DNA of 64,000 nt. Source: Anthopleura xanthogrammica (lineage: Eukaryota > Cnidaria > Anthozoa > Actiniaria > Actiniidae). A program made the translations under genes and the position numbers. Below are positions 11,285 through 22,415 of this stretch, in pieces (within the stretch, counting starts at the first letter, position 1; the number at the start of each line of letters is the position of its first letter). The notes under the pieces are model-generated. The model was not told the origin of the DNA and did not search any database. It worked only from the letters and a program-made list of their open reading frames with translations. The stretch lies in the NCBI GenBank assembly GCA_964019055.1, contig OZ025219.1, positions 142,501 through 206,500 on the forward strand. The letters run 5' to 3'.

Positions 11285-12271
11285 TCACGCAACAGGCTGC
11301 AATCTGTACTGTACTAAATACCCCTCCGGCATTTTAATGTCTATTTGCCGTATTGGTGTCGGAGGGGAGGGTGGTGGAGGCAAGAGCATCTCCTGTCCAC
11401 TCCGTGAACTCCCCCATCCTTCCGGGGTACTCCGTGGTTCAATTCTCAGCGTCTGAAACTCAGATGTAACGTCTAACTCCGATCCTCGTTTGTTGCGAGA
11501 CTTTTTCTGTGTAACTTCAGTGTTCCTGCGCCTGCTCCGCACACCCCATCCTCCGTACAAACTTTGGGGTATGCTAAAAGTCTTTTCGCTTATCAACTTA
11601 TTAGACACTCTTGAATATTTATTGTGGTTCTCTTTCGGCTTTGGTCGCGCAGAAAAAGTAACTCTGTTAATTTTGATGTTGGTGTTAAATTCCGGGCCTT
11701 CACTTTGCTGTAGTCGTTCCATATTGTTCGCGAAGCATTGAACACAATCGAATTGTTCAGGATTTAGTGTAGGAAGACCTCCAGAAGCTGGTGCAGATTT
11801 CGCCTTCCTATCTGTAGTAGTAAGTGACGTTTTTCTTTGAATTGACCCTTGTCTTGTTTTCCTGTCCCAGGGACTTTCTTTTCTCGTTGAAAGTGGATGA
11901 AAAGTTGGGTTAAAATACGCAGTAGGACTTGTTAATGGTGCACGACCTTTCCTGACTGGACGCCAGCCGCATCTTTGCCTCGATATCAGCTTGCTTCTTT
12001 TCAAGTCTTCTTCTCTGAGCTCGTCTGGCGATAAAGCCAGAAAGCATCGCTTATCAACAGCATTTTGATCCTCAAAATCATCTCTTTCCTCGTCTGCCGG
12101 CAAATCTAATCCGTTAATTGGTGGTGGAGTGCTTGTCGTTTGCAGTGGCTTCAAACTCGACGCTTTTGGATTTGCAAGCGATGTGTGAAGGTATTTCAAT
12201 CGTCTGAGAGCTTGCTGTACGTGAGTCGTTTGGTCGACTGGCCTTTTACTCAAAATTGTATCGAAATTCAT
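11285..12271 (-). CDS. Intronless disordered protein with C-terminal IDIKMP motif, function unknown
   Basis: A 328-codon frame from an ATG at 12271. I do not recognise the family. The first 35 residues (LRRLKYLHTSL) could form a short helix. Residues 40-300 are rich in S, T, P, K and R with no hydrophobic core, signal peptide or membrane segment. A Pro run (PPPPSPPTP) near residue 300 leads into RQIDIKMPEG at 308-317, only a dozen residues from the end. The same basic-I-D-I-K-L/M-P pattern ends the proteins at 15356 and 16784. The gene is isolated, with a GAGAGC repeat beyond its 3' end. Composition and length argue for a true gene. Weak resemblance to any enzyme is absent, so a scaffold or adaptor role would be a guess. 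Confidence 0.6.
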   Translation of the reverse strand: MNFDTILSKRPVDQTTHVQQALRRLKYLHTSLANPKASSLKPLQTTSTPPPINGLDLPADEERDDFEDQNAVDKRCFLALSPDELREEDLKRSKLISRQRCGWRPVRKGRAPLTSPTAYFNPTFHPLSTRKESPWDRKTRQGSIQRKTSLTTTDRKAKSAPASGGLPTLNPEQFDCVQCFANNMERLQQSEGPEFNTNIKINRVTFSARPKPKENHNKYSRVSNKLISEKTFSIPQSLYGGWGVRSRRRNTEVTQKKSRNKRGSELDVTSEFQTLRIEPRSTPEGWGSSRSGQEMLLPPPPSPPTPIRQIDIKMPEGYLVQYRLQPVA

Positions 12272-13257
12272 GCTTCAAGTCCTCTTCCAGTTAGTGACTT
12301 ATTTTCCTATATAACTGGCAAAAGTCTTACTATCACAAGAATATATATGAAGAGTGTGCAGCAATTCATGACATATTTACTTGACTCAAATACTGGTTTC
12401 CTACGAGATACAGAATAAACAATAGGGTCTAAGTTTTAAGGATCTGATTCGTCGAGCTATCCAGTAGTGCCCTTAGGGTCAAAGCCTTTCCAAAACGTCG
12501 ATCCTTCTATTGGAAATAAATCCTTCTGTTTCATTTGCGGTTTCCTTAGACAATTGGAGTTGTTTTGTCATCATCTTTGATTAATTGTTCACGCCGTTTT
12601 GTATAAAGGTTTCTAAGTTTTAATCAACTTTGACCAGGATTGTTGAAAACTTTTGGCGCATTTGTTCATTCCTTGATTGTTTTAGGGATTATGTTGCATG
12701 CGCTTTCTGTTTGGCTTGGATTCCCAAAAGGATTAACTTAATGCTCAAATTGATTAATGTGGACTTAGAGATTTCTTTTAGAATTAAAAAGTCAATATTC
12801 ATAGATGCCCAAATAGCCAAATTCATTCGGTTTTCTGTGATCCAAGCCCGAAAAACCGCAGACAAAAAGCGTCCACAATTCCGTACGCTAAATTTGCGAG
12901 CGGTGAACCACATAATTATACGTCTGTCATGTAGATATGTTGATATAAAAAAAACCTCCGTTTGTTCCAGAACAAACAAGCATCATATAGCTTTGATAAA
13001 CAAACAAAAAAGGTATTCTGTTTGCCCAAGCAATTTCTTGCACTCCACCGCAAACAAAAACTTTTAATCATTAATTATCATTACAGACTTTGCTTGTAAT
13101 TTCAATAACACAATGTTTGTTGTTGACATAACAATTTTTCCATCTGTAGCTATTTATAACATATTTTGAGTCATGTTCCATAAGTGGAGGAATTCAGTTA
13201 CTTTGTTGGGCTGTTTAATTTTTCAGTTCAATCTTTAGTCAACATTTGTTTCCTTAC

Positions 13258-13626
13258 ATCCATCCATTCCTCCATCCATCCATTACATCCATCCATTCCT
13301 CCATCCATCCATTACTTCCATCCATTCCTCCATCCATCCATTTCTTCCATCCATTCCTCCATCCATCCATTTCTTCCATCCATTCCTCCATCCATCCATT
13401 ACTTCCATCCATTCCTCCATCCATCCATTACTTCCATCCATTCCTCCATCCATCCATTTCTTCCATCCATTCCTCCATCCATCCATTACTTCCATCCATT
13501 CCTCCATCCATCCATTACTTCCATCCATTCCTCCATCCAGCCATTTATTCCATCTATTTCTTCCATCCCTCCATTCATCCATTCCTCCATCCATCCATCC
13601 ATCCATTCCTCCATCCATCCATCCAT
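13258..13626. repeat. 29-bp CCATCCATT minisatellite
   Basis: The unit CCATCCATTCCTCCATCCAT plus CCATTACTT repeats about 12 times with a few variants (ACTT / TCTT). Because 29 is not a multiple of 3, the three frames cycle through the same peptide, which creates long spurious open frames on both strands. Confidence 0.95.
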
Positions 13627-13709
13627 CTTCTTCTTCTTCTTCTCCTCCTCCTCTTTCTTCTTCTTCTCCTCCTCTTTCTTCTTCTTCTCCTCCTCTTTCT
13701 TCTTCTTAC
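13627..13709. repeat. CTT/CTC pyrimidine tract
   Basis: A pure-pyrimidine block built of TTCTTCTTC and CTCCTC words directly following the minisatellite. It is a homopurine-homopyrimidine tract that could form triplex DNA. Confidence 0.9.
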
Positions 13710-15355
13710 TTCGCATTTGATCAATCACTATATCTCCATCGTGAGTTCCGTTCTTTTCTTTGTCTATTTCAGCACGTACTAAGTTTATTCTAATTTTAAT
13801 ACCATTATTTTCCAGGCCTTGGCGGTCAAACATAGCAGATGTTTCCACGCATCATTCAATTACCACAATTGCTGTTGTTCCAGTAACCATCCTTGTTATT
13901 ATCATTTCCTGCGCTCTGAATACCAATTGTTCTCTGTGTAAGAGAAGGCTTCGTCTTCTCTATGTCTGGATAAGCATAGTCGACGTGCAAATCAGTTGAT
14001 CAATTGATAAAAGAGGTGTTTACAGTAAACAAACAGAGAACGAATTTCTTGATGCAAGTTGTATTCATCTGAAACTTAGCTTGCAATCATCAAACTGAAA
14101 TCTATAGAGTGGAAATACGACGCCAAGACTATCAGGAGTTACAGAGCTTTTATAGCCTCATAGTTATCAAAAGAATTCGAAGTACATGGTGGCAGATTTC
14201 AACATGGACCGATAACAGTGGATGAGCAGTAATTATCTAGAGTTTGGAAACACATCATCGAAAGTAACAATACAAGATTACAAGAGTAGTTGATAAAGTA
14301 TTTATGTAGTGTTGCTTGGCAATTGAAGTACATGAGTGTTGCTAGCGCTGGTGAAGAACGTTACTGCTTGTTACATTGGTTCCGTAGAAGTGTCAAGGTT
14401 TTAAAGCAGATCAATTACAGTTAACGAGCGTCTCGAGTGTCATGACAAGCCTAGATATTCGTGTCCAGCTTTCAGTTTCTAGTGTCTTTTTTACTCTTCA
14501 CCAGAAAAGAGCATTAATTGGATCGCTGCATTTGATTCGCTTCCCTGCATCAGTGGAGAAAACGACTGAAATTCATTGGTAACTTGATTTCTCAAACACT
14601 GGTCAAAAAGCTCCTATGGTACTTTGATACTCTCATTTTCAATTACGAATCGAAAATCTTCTTGGGAAATTCTGGTACGAACAGTAAATTAAACACGAAG
14701 GTGTTAATTACAGAAGTTAATCCAAGTTGCCAATAGAGACTTAGAAGGATTTAGAATTACGGGTTTAATTCATGATTAAATTAAGTTTGAGCAAACTAGA
14801 AATACGGCAAGATTTTTCATGTAAGTGCAACAAATTGCTGTGACAATTTTATCATTGGAAAGAGAAGGTTGAAAATTTGACTGACAAGTAACGTGAGAAA
14901 AAGGCAATCAATTGTGATGGTACTATTGATTTCGTATTTATGAAGTGATAAATACACAAGGACCAGAAACACCACCTGCAGCGGATCAACATATACAAAG
15001 ATATTGCTGCATTAATCATTGTGGTTATTACTTCAGTTAAGAAGAAGAAGAAAAAAAGTACGACTGAATTGAACTCAACAATCTACTTGTACTTCGTATC
15101 TGTACATATATAAGAATTACAGACTGGAAATCAGTTGACTTTGTGCTTCAAAATAATCAAGACCCTGAGTACTGAGCACTTGATGGAAGTGTGAACTTTA
15201 AGAGCTTATTTCTCAACGATACATTTTGCAGCAAATGACTTTGCAACATCAGTTGCTTTTTGAAAGACATTGCAAGGTCAGTCTTGATTTTAGTATAAAG
15301 CACTAAATTCTTACAGACAATTGAGTTGGTCAACTGCAGTACATGTTAAAGGAAT

Positions 15356-16228
15356 ATGTCCACCCCAATCACCAGAGCCATGGCTAAGGCCCAAACACCA
15401 ACACCTGGGGAAGAAAACACAACAGAGGAAACAGGCTTGCCAGCAATTGACGTACTCTCACTTTGTACTCAGACGGAGCAGCATTATCGAAATGAAAGGC
15501 AAAGCACGAAAGAAAAGCGTTTGACACGGATCCATAACGCCAAAAACCACATTTTTAAGTCTTCAAATTACGGAATAGATGGCAGCTTCCCCCCGAGAGT
15601 TAGTAGCTGGAGCCACAGGACAAGGTATTCCCGGGGGATGCGAGGTGGTTCCAGATGCAGAAGTGAAATGTCTTTCACACCAGATGAAGCAACACGGTTC
15701 CAGAGCCCAAAATCTGGATTTTCTAGCCCATGTTTCCAGGGAAGCAGCCCACCAATACGCTGCCGACTTCAGAGTTATCCTCCTAGTGTGCGAAGTATGA
15801 GTTCCTGTGGGGGACCTGATTTGCAGGATTTTATGGTTTCAAGAGCAAGCCTAAATAAAAGACCAAAGAAGCAGCATTTAAGCTTCAAAACGGACGTCCA
15901 AGGAAATATAACGAATGTTTCTGGAAGGGATTCACGAATGGCGAGCGTTTCCAGACAATATTCCAATTCAAAACTCTCGTCTTTTCGAGAAGAATCGAAT
16001 AGCTTCGACGACAGTAGTTCGAGCCAGTCAAACGTGCCGTACTTTGGACGCAATGTTTGGCTTCCTGACGCTGAGTACGATGTCTCAAACGTGGTTATTG
16101 TGCCTGGAGAAGATTTCCAGGCTTCTAACATGTCCAACAGCGATCACTCAATGAATGAGAAAGCTACCGCTCCTTTGAGTACTGTTGTAAAGAAAATTGA
16201 CATCAAACTGCCATGTTTAGAAAACTAA
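15356..16228 (+). CDS. Intronless Ser-rich disordered protein with C-terminal IDIKLP motif, function unknown
   Basis: A 290-codon frame from an ATG at 15356. Family not recognised. The N-terminal 40 residues include LCTQTE, and TQT is the core of dynein light chain LC8-binding peptides, although the flanks are not ideal. Residues 60-260 are rich in S, R and P. Near residue 229 is VPYFGRNVWLPD, then an extended hydrophobic patch (VSNVVIVPG). The protein ends KKIDIKLPCLEN, so the motif sits 5 residues from the stop. No membrane segment or signal peptide. It is divergent from the gene at 11285-12271 and convergent with the gene at 16784-17674, whose C-terminal motif is nearly the same. A possible 5' untranslated intron acceptor lies about 40 bases upstream of the ATG. 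Confidence 0.65.
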   Translation: MSTPITRAMAKAQTPTPGEENTTEETGLPAIDVLSLCTQTEQHYRNERQSTKEKRLTRIHNAKNHIFKSSNYGIDGSFPPRVSSWSHRTRYSRGMRGGSRCRSEMSFTPDEATRFQSPKSGFSSPCFQGSSPPIRCRLQSYPPSVRSMSSCGGPDLQDFMVSRASLNKRPKKQHLSFKTDVQGNITNVSGRDSRMASVSRQYSNSKLSSFREESNSFDDSSSSQSNVPYFGRNVWLPDAEYDVSNVVIVPGEDFQASNMSNSDHSMNEKATAPLSTVVKKIDIKLPCLEN

Positions 16229-16783
16229 AGTACAAGTTTGATGAGCAATTCCCCTTCGGGGTGTGGTCAGAAAATCATGAACAGGTCACGTGACTAATAG
16301 ATCACCTGATCTTTATTCGAGTGAACAAAGAATTACTGAACCCGACTCAAGATAAATTTATAAAGGAAGTCAGCTTTAAATGAGTGTTTATAATCATAAA
16401 ACATTGACCAATTTGAAAAAGGCACATTGACAATAGCTATAAGGAAGATATAACGAAAATTAATTTGATGTAGCTTTGTAACACATGATAATTAATTATA
16501 TGGCTTAGTCAGTGCTGCAATCATTAAATGATCTCATCATTAATTTATGCATGTTGTCATCCCTTTTAGACAGTTTTTTTTCCTTTTCAAAGTTCGAGCT
16601 TGTTTTTGAAAAGATGATCAAGGGAAAGATGACCCTTTTGTTAAAGTACTCGAGCTCCATTAAATAAGCAAATTATCTAGATCTATATTGTCATGAAAGC
16701 AAAAACAGTTGTGACATTCATTCACTGACCATCCCCTCCCTCATTTGCTATTTTTGCTCCACTTAAAAAAAGGTTTACAGTAG
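16229..16783. other. Spacer between two convergent motif-sharing genes
   Basis: About 550 bp of AT-rich sequence. CCCCTTCGGGG near 16231-16245 is a small perfect hairpin 15-25 bases after the stop of the plus-strand gene. No gene was recognised. Confidence 0.4.
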
Positions 16784-17674
16784 TTATTTGTAGACTGAGC
16801 TACTAGCACTCTTTGAATGTCGATACTGTAGAAAGTATGGCATCTTAGGTCGTTGGGAATTACTGTCCATGGAGTCAGTCAGTGAATAGCTTGCTGAAGG
16901 CAAGCGAATTTCCAGCTTTTTTGTCTTAACCTTCTTGGTGTTATCTGTGGTTTTCAAAGCTTGTCTCAATTTGTATTTATCAACTAAGGAAGAATTCAAG
17001 TGCAGGTTGACGTCTGCAAATTTGAATCCTGGTAGAAAATGTTCTTCTCTTGAGAAAATGTTGTTATTAGAGTTTGTTGAAGTTAAAACAATCCTTCCTC
17101 GATAGTCTTCGTCTTTCAGTGGAGAAATGTGAAGTACATCATCAACACTCAATCTAGCAAAGTTCAATTCAGTAGTTCCATTACTTGCTTTTTTGAACAT
17201 GAATAATTTTCCTCTGTCATCCGTAATAGTCTCCGTTTTATCTTCGCTGTTTTGATTTGAAGACGAGCTGGGAATTCTTTTTCGGTTGGTTTTTGAGCCT
17301 GAAACAAGATCTCTTTTTCCAGAAAAAGAACAAAATTCAGTTTCGCTTCCACTTGAAGAGAAAACGGACCGTTTTTCTGCTGCATAACAACTTTTTGGCA
17401 TTCCAAGATGGCGTGATTTGGCAACAGACGGTGAACTTGAATACCTTGAGTTTCCAGGCCTTGCCAGAATACAATCCAATCTCTTTTTCAGTCGAGAAAC
17501 ATCTTCCATGCTTCTACGATACCGTTTTGTGCTGGCACCAAAAGACAAGTTATCTTTCGCCAACTGTTTTTCTTGCTTTTTCCCTTTTTCATTCTTGTAC
17601 ATGGTGGCTTTTGAAGGCGTTAATGAACTCACAAAATCATTAATGTTGTCCTTCTCTCCGTCTGTCGTTTTCAT
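16784..17674 (-). CDS. Intronless Lys/Ser-rich disordered protein with C-terminal LEIRLP motif, function unknown
   Basis: A 296-residue frame from an ATG at 17674; the frame extends to a TTG at 17683, which I reject as a start. Family not recognised. Residues about 45-75 (SRLKKRLDCIL) could form a short helix. The middle is polar, with S-rich runs. Residues about 150-245 contain extended strand-like stretches (RIVLTST, FKFADVNLHL). KKLEIRLPSASY at about 252-263 matches KKIDIKLP of the neighbouring gene, and here about 35 further residues follow, including MPYFLQYRHSK. No signal peptide or membrane helix. It lies tail to tail with 15356-16228, so a local inverted duplication is possible, though the bodies of the two proteins are not obviously similar by eye. 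Confidence 0.6.
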   Translation of the reverse strand: MKTTDGEKDNINDFVSSLTPSKATMYKNEKGKKQEKQLAKDNLSFGASTKRYRRSMEDVSRLKKRLDCILARPGNSRYSSSPSVAKSRHLGMPKSCYAAEKRSVFSSSGSETEFCSFSGKRDLVSGSKTNRKRIPSSSSNQNSEDKTETITDDRGKLFMFKKASNGTTELNFARLSVDDVLHISPLKDEDYRGRIVLTSTNSNNNIFSREEHFLPGFKFADVNLHLNSSLVDKYKLRQALKTTDNTKKVKTKKLEIRLPSASYSLTDSMDSNSQRPKMPYFLQYRHSKSASSSVYK

Positions 17675-19550
17675 CCAATACAAATATCAAACGTAAACAG
17701 CCTACTAAAGTTTCAATCATAAGATTTCATATATTTGATTTCAAATGACTCCTATGTCCAATCTTGAAGGGCCATAAAAAGTAAAGACAGCCATCTCTCT
17801 GTAGATCATCACTAAACATGTACAAAAAGGAACAAAAACATATGCATTTCTGGGTTACTATGTACGGAGGGACTTAATCATAATTCATCTTGAGAAGGAG
17901 ATGACTATTGACAGCGAACCAAGTTGTTGACACAATCAAAAAAGTTCAAACTAGTAAATTAACGTTGTCAAGGCGAAAAAATATATACAAAAAGAAACGG
18001 CTAATGTTGGGAAATACCGCAAAAACGGGCCCCTTTGCACTTGATTTCGTGGAAAACGAAGATTGTGTGTAAAATATCTAACAAAGATCTCTTAGCCTTC
18101 CTTCTTAATGACTTTCAAGCCACCAATTACCATTGTTTATAAAACTCACAAATGAAAAGGCGATAAAGAAAGAGAGAAATAATCAACAGAGCAAGACACT
18201 TCTGTGATAATCCTCAAACTTAGAGCCAAACAAAACACCCAAAGACCTGAGATTATCCTAAAGATTTCTGTTATTGGTTGCTAGGCAAAACTCAATGGCA
18301 ATAACTCATAAGCTTTGTGTCAATAATTGACCATAGTTAAATGAAGTGTGTTTTGTAAAAGAAAGAAATTTGCATAACATCGGTACTTTATGAATAGCAC
18401 ACTTGGTGGCTGCAGACATTACTATCTTCAATCGTCACGTTTTGTGTCAAAATGGTGTTTAATTGTTGTCTTTAAGATTTCATCGAGTGGTTATTCGTGT
18501 GTCTCTCTCGCCATTTTTTTCTTTTCTTTCCTTTTCCCTTTCTTTACAGAAACTAATAAAACTTGCTGATAATTAAGAAGTTGCCGCTTTGACTATATAT
18601 AGACAGACGTTTTGTACACAAATATCCGACTGAGCAAGGACTCTTGTTCTTTACTGATTTGCACCTGTCAAAACCAAACTTCAAGCATTTTCCAACCTTA
18701 TTTTGCAAAACAGTAAAGAAGTGACTAACCAAAGACCATTGATGCCGAGTAAAAGATGTATTTATGTAATAGAAAGCATGATGATCTGCTCTTTGAAATG
18801 TTGAGCTAGTGCCGCTTTTCATTTGCCAGTGGCTGGATCCATGGACAGTTTTGGGAGCAGGTCTTTCAGCAGACTATGATCAAACTTATCCATTGAGATG
18901 CATCCTTAACGGAAGTTAACTAATAAAATTCATTAATTTTACTTCCTCAATCGTGTTCAATTAAAGTGCTCTGTTTTCTTTTGCAAGAATAGTTAGAGAG
19001 TTCAGCTGTTCTTATGCTTGGGATCGCTACCAATAATAAAATGAAAAACAAAAATATGTGTTGGCCACAACGGAAGTGGAAGTTGTACATAAAGGCAAGC
19101 CATGGATAATTATAGTAGACAGTAACTTTATCAGTATCAATTTATAAAAAAACTATTCTAGATTTCATCTGTTCTACAAATTATTGAAGAAAAAGACAGA
19201 TACATTTGTATTGATTTTGTTGTCAAAGCCAGGTTGAGAAGAGCAACTAACAGAATATTTAGAATAAACTAAATTAAAACTGATCTTTATTAACCTGCAT
19301 GAAAAGATTCTAAGTTGTCACTGAAAAGTATTTGAAAAACTGCTTCTTAGAAACAGGGTCATTATTATTAAATAACAATAAATAACAAATAAATATAGCA
19401 ATAAACCAACTTGTTAAAACCTTTCTTGAAGAAGTACCCATTCAAGACTGACAAATGGCCTATCATCAACGTGCTTTAACTGTCAATAAATTCTTTTTAA
19501 ATCTTTTTTAATGTACAAAGTACCTCCACCTCTAGTACATTCATGTACTG
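17675..19550. other. Intergenic, no gene recognised
   Basis: About 1.9 kb with no convincing coding frame. GTTGCTAGGCAA at 18277-18288 resembles an RFX X-box, about 600 bases upstream of the minus-strand gene ending at 17674. No repeat array was seen. Confidence 0.4.
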
Positions 19551-20555
19551 TCATTTTTCATTGACGACACTTTGTTTTGGTTTCCAACAAGCAACCAAAC
19601 TCGTAGTTCTGCTACGATGAACAGTCAAGTCGTCTTCTCCAATGTTTCCTATTTCTCCCCCATTTTCAACATTATTGTCATATTTCATATTTTTCCCAAT
19701 TTCACTTGATGTATCCTCATTGTCTCCACACTCGTGAATCACGATTGTAGGACAAGACTTCGACGTTCGTATTGTAATTCTCCTCGGGAATGCTTTGTCG
19801 TTAACTGTTCGGCTAACTTCGTAGGAATCAACTTGCTCAGACAATCGCCTCTTAGGTAACAACCCCTTACGTTTTACAATCTTAGGATTATCTTCAACAC
19901 TTTCTTCAACATTTTTAGTTCTTTTCGATTCTGACTTGCGTATTGTCTTAGAACCCTTAGACAACTTCTCAGGAGTCTGTTTTTCCTCGACAGGGACCTG
20001 ATTTTTAACCAATATCTTTCGGCTGTTTTCAAAATCTCGGATCATCTTTATCGTCTTAGCAGATTCTAGTTTGATTTGTTTTGAAGTCACAGGATTATCG
20101 GCGCTTAGCTTTGGATCCAAGAACACAGGAGGTAAAAAGCCGCCACTATAAGAGCTTTTTCTGCTTTCTTCTTTGTTTCTATTATTTAGCTTAAGAGACG
20201 TCGCTTGTACGCTAAATTCGTCATATGTTTGCTGCAGGAAAGGTTCGGAATTATATCTCTTGAGGGACGGATTGTCAGCTCTTCTCTCTTGACCTTGTCT
20301 TGACAACGCTTCGTCTGGCCTGACTAAAGACTCTGAACGTTGTCGAAGCCCATTTTTCATTTGATTTTTCTTGAAATTTGATCTTCCTTCATACCTTACA
20401 AAATTCGACGAACTCCAGCGATTCTGTTTCTCTTTCCATGTAGCATTCGATTGAAGTCTTTGGATTTCAAAGTCAATTCTTCCAATACTTCTTGCAAGTG
20501 AGTCGTTGGTGTCTGTATGACTCTGGATTCTCGGAAGTTTGTGTTTATCCACCAT
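19551..20555 (-). CDS. Intronless Lys/Ser/Arg-rich disordered protein, function unknown
   Basis: A 334-codon frame from an ATG at 20555. Family not recognised. Residues 18-37 (LARSIGRIDFEIQRLQ) could be a short amphipathic helix. The rest is strongly charged and polar, with many K/R-S sites. Residues 140-150 hold a small hydrophobic patch (GFLPPVFLDP). FPRRITIRTSKSCPTIVI at about 256-273 is the best candidate for a diverged version of the IDIKLP motif of its neighbours: a basic pair, then I-x-I-R, but no Pro at the expected place. An acidic tail follows. No membrane segment or signal peptide. It is the fourth intronless gene of this kind in 9 kb. Confidence 0.6.
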   Translation of the reverse strand: MVDKHKLPRIQSHTDTNDSLARSIGRIDFEIQRLQSNATWKEKQNRWSSSNFVRYEGRSNFKKNQMKNGLRQRSESLVRPDEALSRQGQERRADNPSLKRYNSEPFLQQTYDEFSVQATSLKLNNRNKEESRKSSYSGGFLPPVFLDPKLSADNPVTSKQIKLESAKTIKMIRDFENSRKILVKNQVPVEEKQTPEKLSKGSKTIRKSESKRTKNVEESVEDNPKIVKRKGLLPKRRLSEQVDSYEVSRTVNDKAFPRRITIRTSKSCPTIVIHECGDNEDTSSEIGKNMKYDNNVENGGEIGNIGEDDLTVHRSRTTSLVACWKPKQSVVNEK

Positions 20556-22415
20556 TTTATTGCATGGCAGAAAATTTAAAAACGCATATTAATAGGAAAA
20601 ATTTGGCGGCCTAGAAGGGCTCACTTGAAGGATGAATGAAAGACAGAGATGGACAGCTCGCTCGCCAAAATATTTCGTATCGTGATCATGGTTTGGTTTG
20701 TCACGGACAAAAAACATACGATGTTTTTTTACGCATTAATTTTGTGTACCCTTGACAGGCTAATCATTATTCATTCAATGCAGACCGCATATCACAGGAA
20801 AATAGCAAATTTTTATCTTATAATTTTAAAAGATATAAAGAAACTTCCCATCACTCCGAGAGCTCAATTCGCCAAGCAACAGCATGGCATCAGATAAATA
20901 CAGCAAAATAGATTCTAAAAAAAACTTTCTTTGTTTTGAGCAAGCTACCCTGGAGTTTTCCGAGTGAGTATTCAGCGAATCCTTTTCATTCACTGCTTCT
21001 GCCTTCAGTAATTCATATAAAATTAAATTCAAATTATCATAACAAAAGTTCCGACAACTTCTTTTAATACCTTAAGGTTCCTTGTACAAACTCAATGATT
21101 TACTCATGAAATATCTGTCAGACATTTATCTACTGCAGAAAATTAAATCTCAATAAAAGATACGCTTTGTGTCAGTTGTTTTGAAAACCACTATGAAAAG
21201 TAAATCCTTATTGACATATGGTATGAAAGACTTATATTTTCCCAATGCTTAATCACATTGGTATCCCTTCCCCACCCCACCCCCTCATATAGTGCTATAG
21301 CTAAAAAGAACAACATAATGTAATCAATGACGTCACAAAGCTTCCCCTATATCACTTACCATCGTGAGAACCTCGGTTTTCACCTCCTTGAGTTTCCATG
21401 CTCATGTCACAACATTCACACCAGTATCTATGCATTTCGACAAGTCTGCAAAGCAAGTACGCATGCGTCAAATTAACCGAGCAATACCGTAAGCCTAAGA
21501 CTCATATGGGTGAACACTTGTTTCCATAGCCCAAACTGCCCTTCCTCGAGAAAGGACTAGAATCGGTTCTAGGGTTGGTTAGGTTTGGGGCAAGGTTTAG
21601 GGTTAGATTCCGGTCCTCTCTCCACAAAGGCACTAAGGAAACAAGTATCTACCCAGAAAATGAGCCCTGGGCTTATATTTGCTCAACGTGTGCCTTTGGT
21701 CTTAGAACAATACAAGAACAATAGAATCACGTGATCATGGTTAACGTCGTCAGCTTGTCATGCGCATTACGAGGCTCTATGCTAAATTAAATGTATTTTT
21801 TCTCCTGTCACACGACCGAAAGGAACTGTGGGTAATAAGAATTCTATCATATTCATTTCTTAAATACCTAAAAATACCTGCATCATTAGTGAAGACCTTA
21901 GACCTTATGGAATAAAGCCTCTTAGTTTTCAGCAGATAAAGTAGATCTTACGAAGTAAGTAAAAGAGCTCAAATGTCTCAGCGCGCAAATTCCCCGCCGT
22001 ATAAGCAATGTACAAGTAGTGATCCCAGCTTTCATTTGAGTCTGTTATTTAAATAGCCATCAATTTGGCATGACAAAAAACGAAATACTACTAAATCAAA
22101 TGTTGAACTACGTAACTTCTTTTAGACTTTAATCATATATGGGCACATGCGCTTACAAAAAAAATGTATTAAAATAGCTAGTTTTCGCATTATTTACAAT
22201 TGGTAAAATGTGCTAACCAGGCGTCCTTTCTCACCATGTTTACGTCACAGAACTTCTGACGGAAAACCTATTTTTGTTCACTCCAACCCGCTAAAGACAC
22301 CAGAAATTTCAAAACAACTTTGTCTGCGCACGTGGTTAGAGGTCAACCAATGGGGATTCTTATATTAGTAATTTCTCGGAACTGATTTTGAATGCACGGT
22401 GATACAAGAAACTAA
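20556..22415. other. Intergenic upstream of the TIR gene
   Basis: Holds the left copy of the duplicated ~225-bp sequence (21086-21313). The remainder is AT-rich with scattered GGTTAGGG-like words near 21575-21610. No gene was recognised. Confidence 0.4.
21086..21313. repeat. Left copy of a ~225-bp direct repeat flanking the TIR gene
   Basis: Runs from ACAAACTCAATGATTTACTC to CTATAGCTAAAAAGAACA. A near-identical copy in the same orientation lies at 24613-24834. The copies differ by a few substitutions and by one internal block near 21205-21235. It could be a dispersed element or a trace of segmental duplication. Confidence 0.85.

Larger units (their letters stand above)
12272..15355. other. 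Intergenic between divergent intronless genes
   Basis: Contains the 29-bp minisatellite and pyrimidine tract at 13258-13709. An open frame at about 12630-13067 has random composition and is not called. Just before the next gene, TTCTTACAG at 15308-15316 could be a splice acceptor of a 5' untranslated intron. Nothing else was recognised. Confidence 0.45.

Noticed and set aside
12630..13067. 145-codon frame on the plus strand
   Set aside because: Its composition is random, it is antisense-open as well, and there is no motif or splice context.
13184..13848. Four overlapping His/Pro/Ser and Asp/Trp-rich frames
   Set aside because: They all come from the 29-bp minisatellite and the CTT tract.
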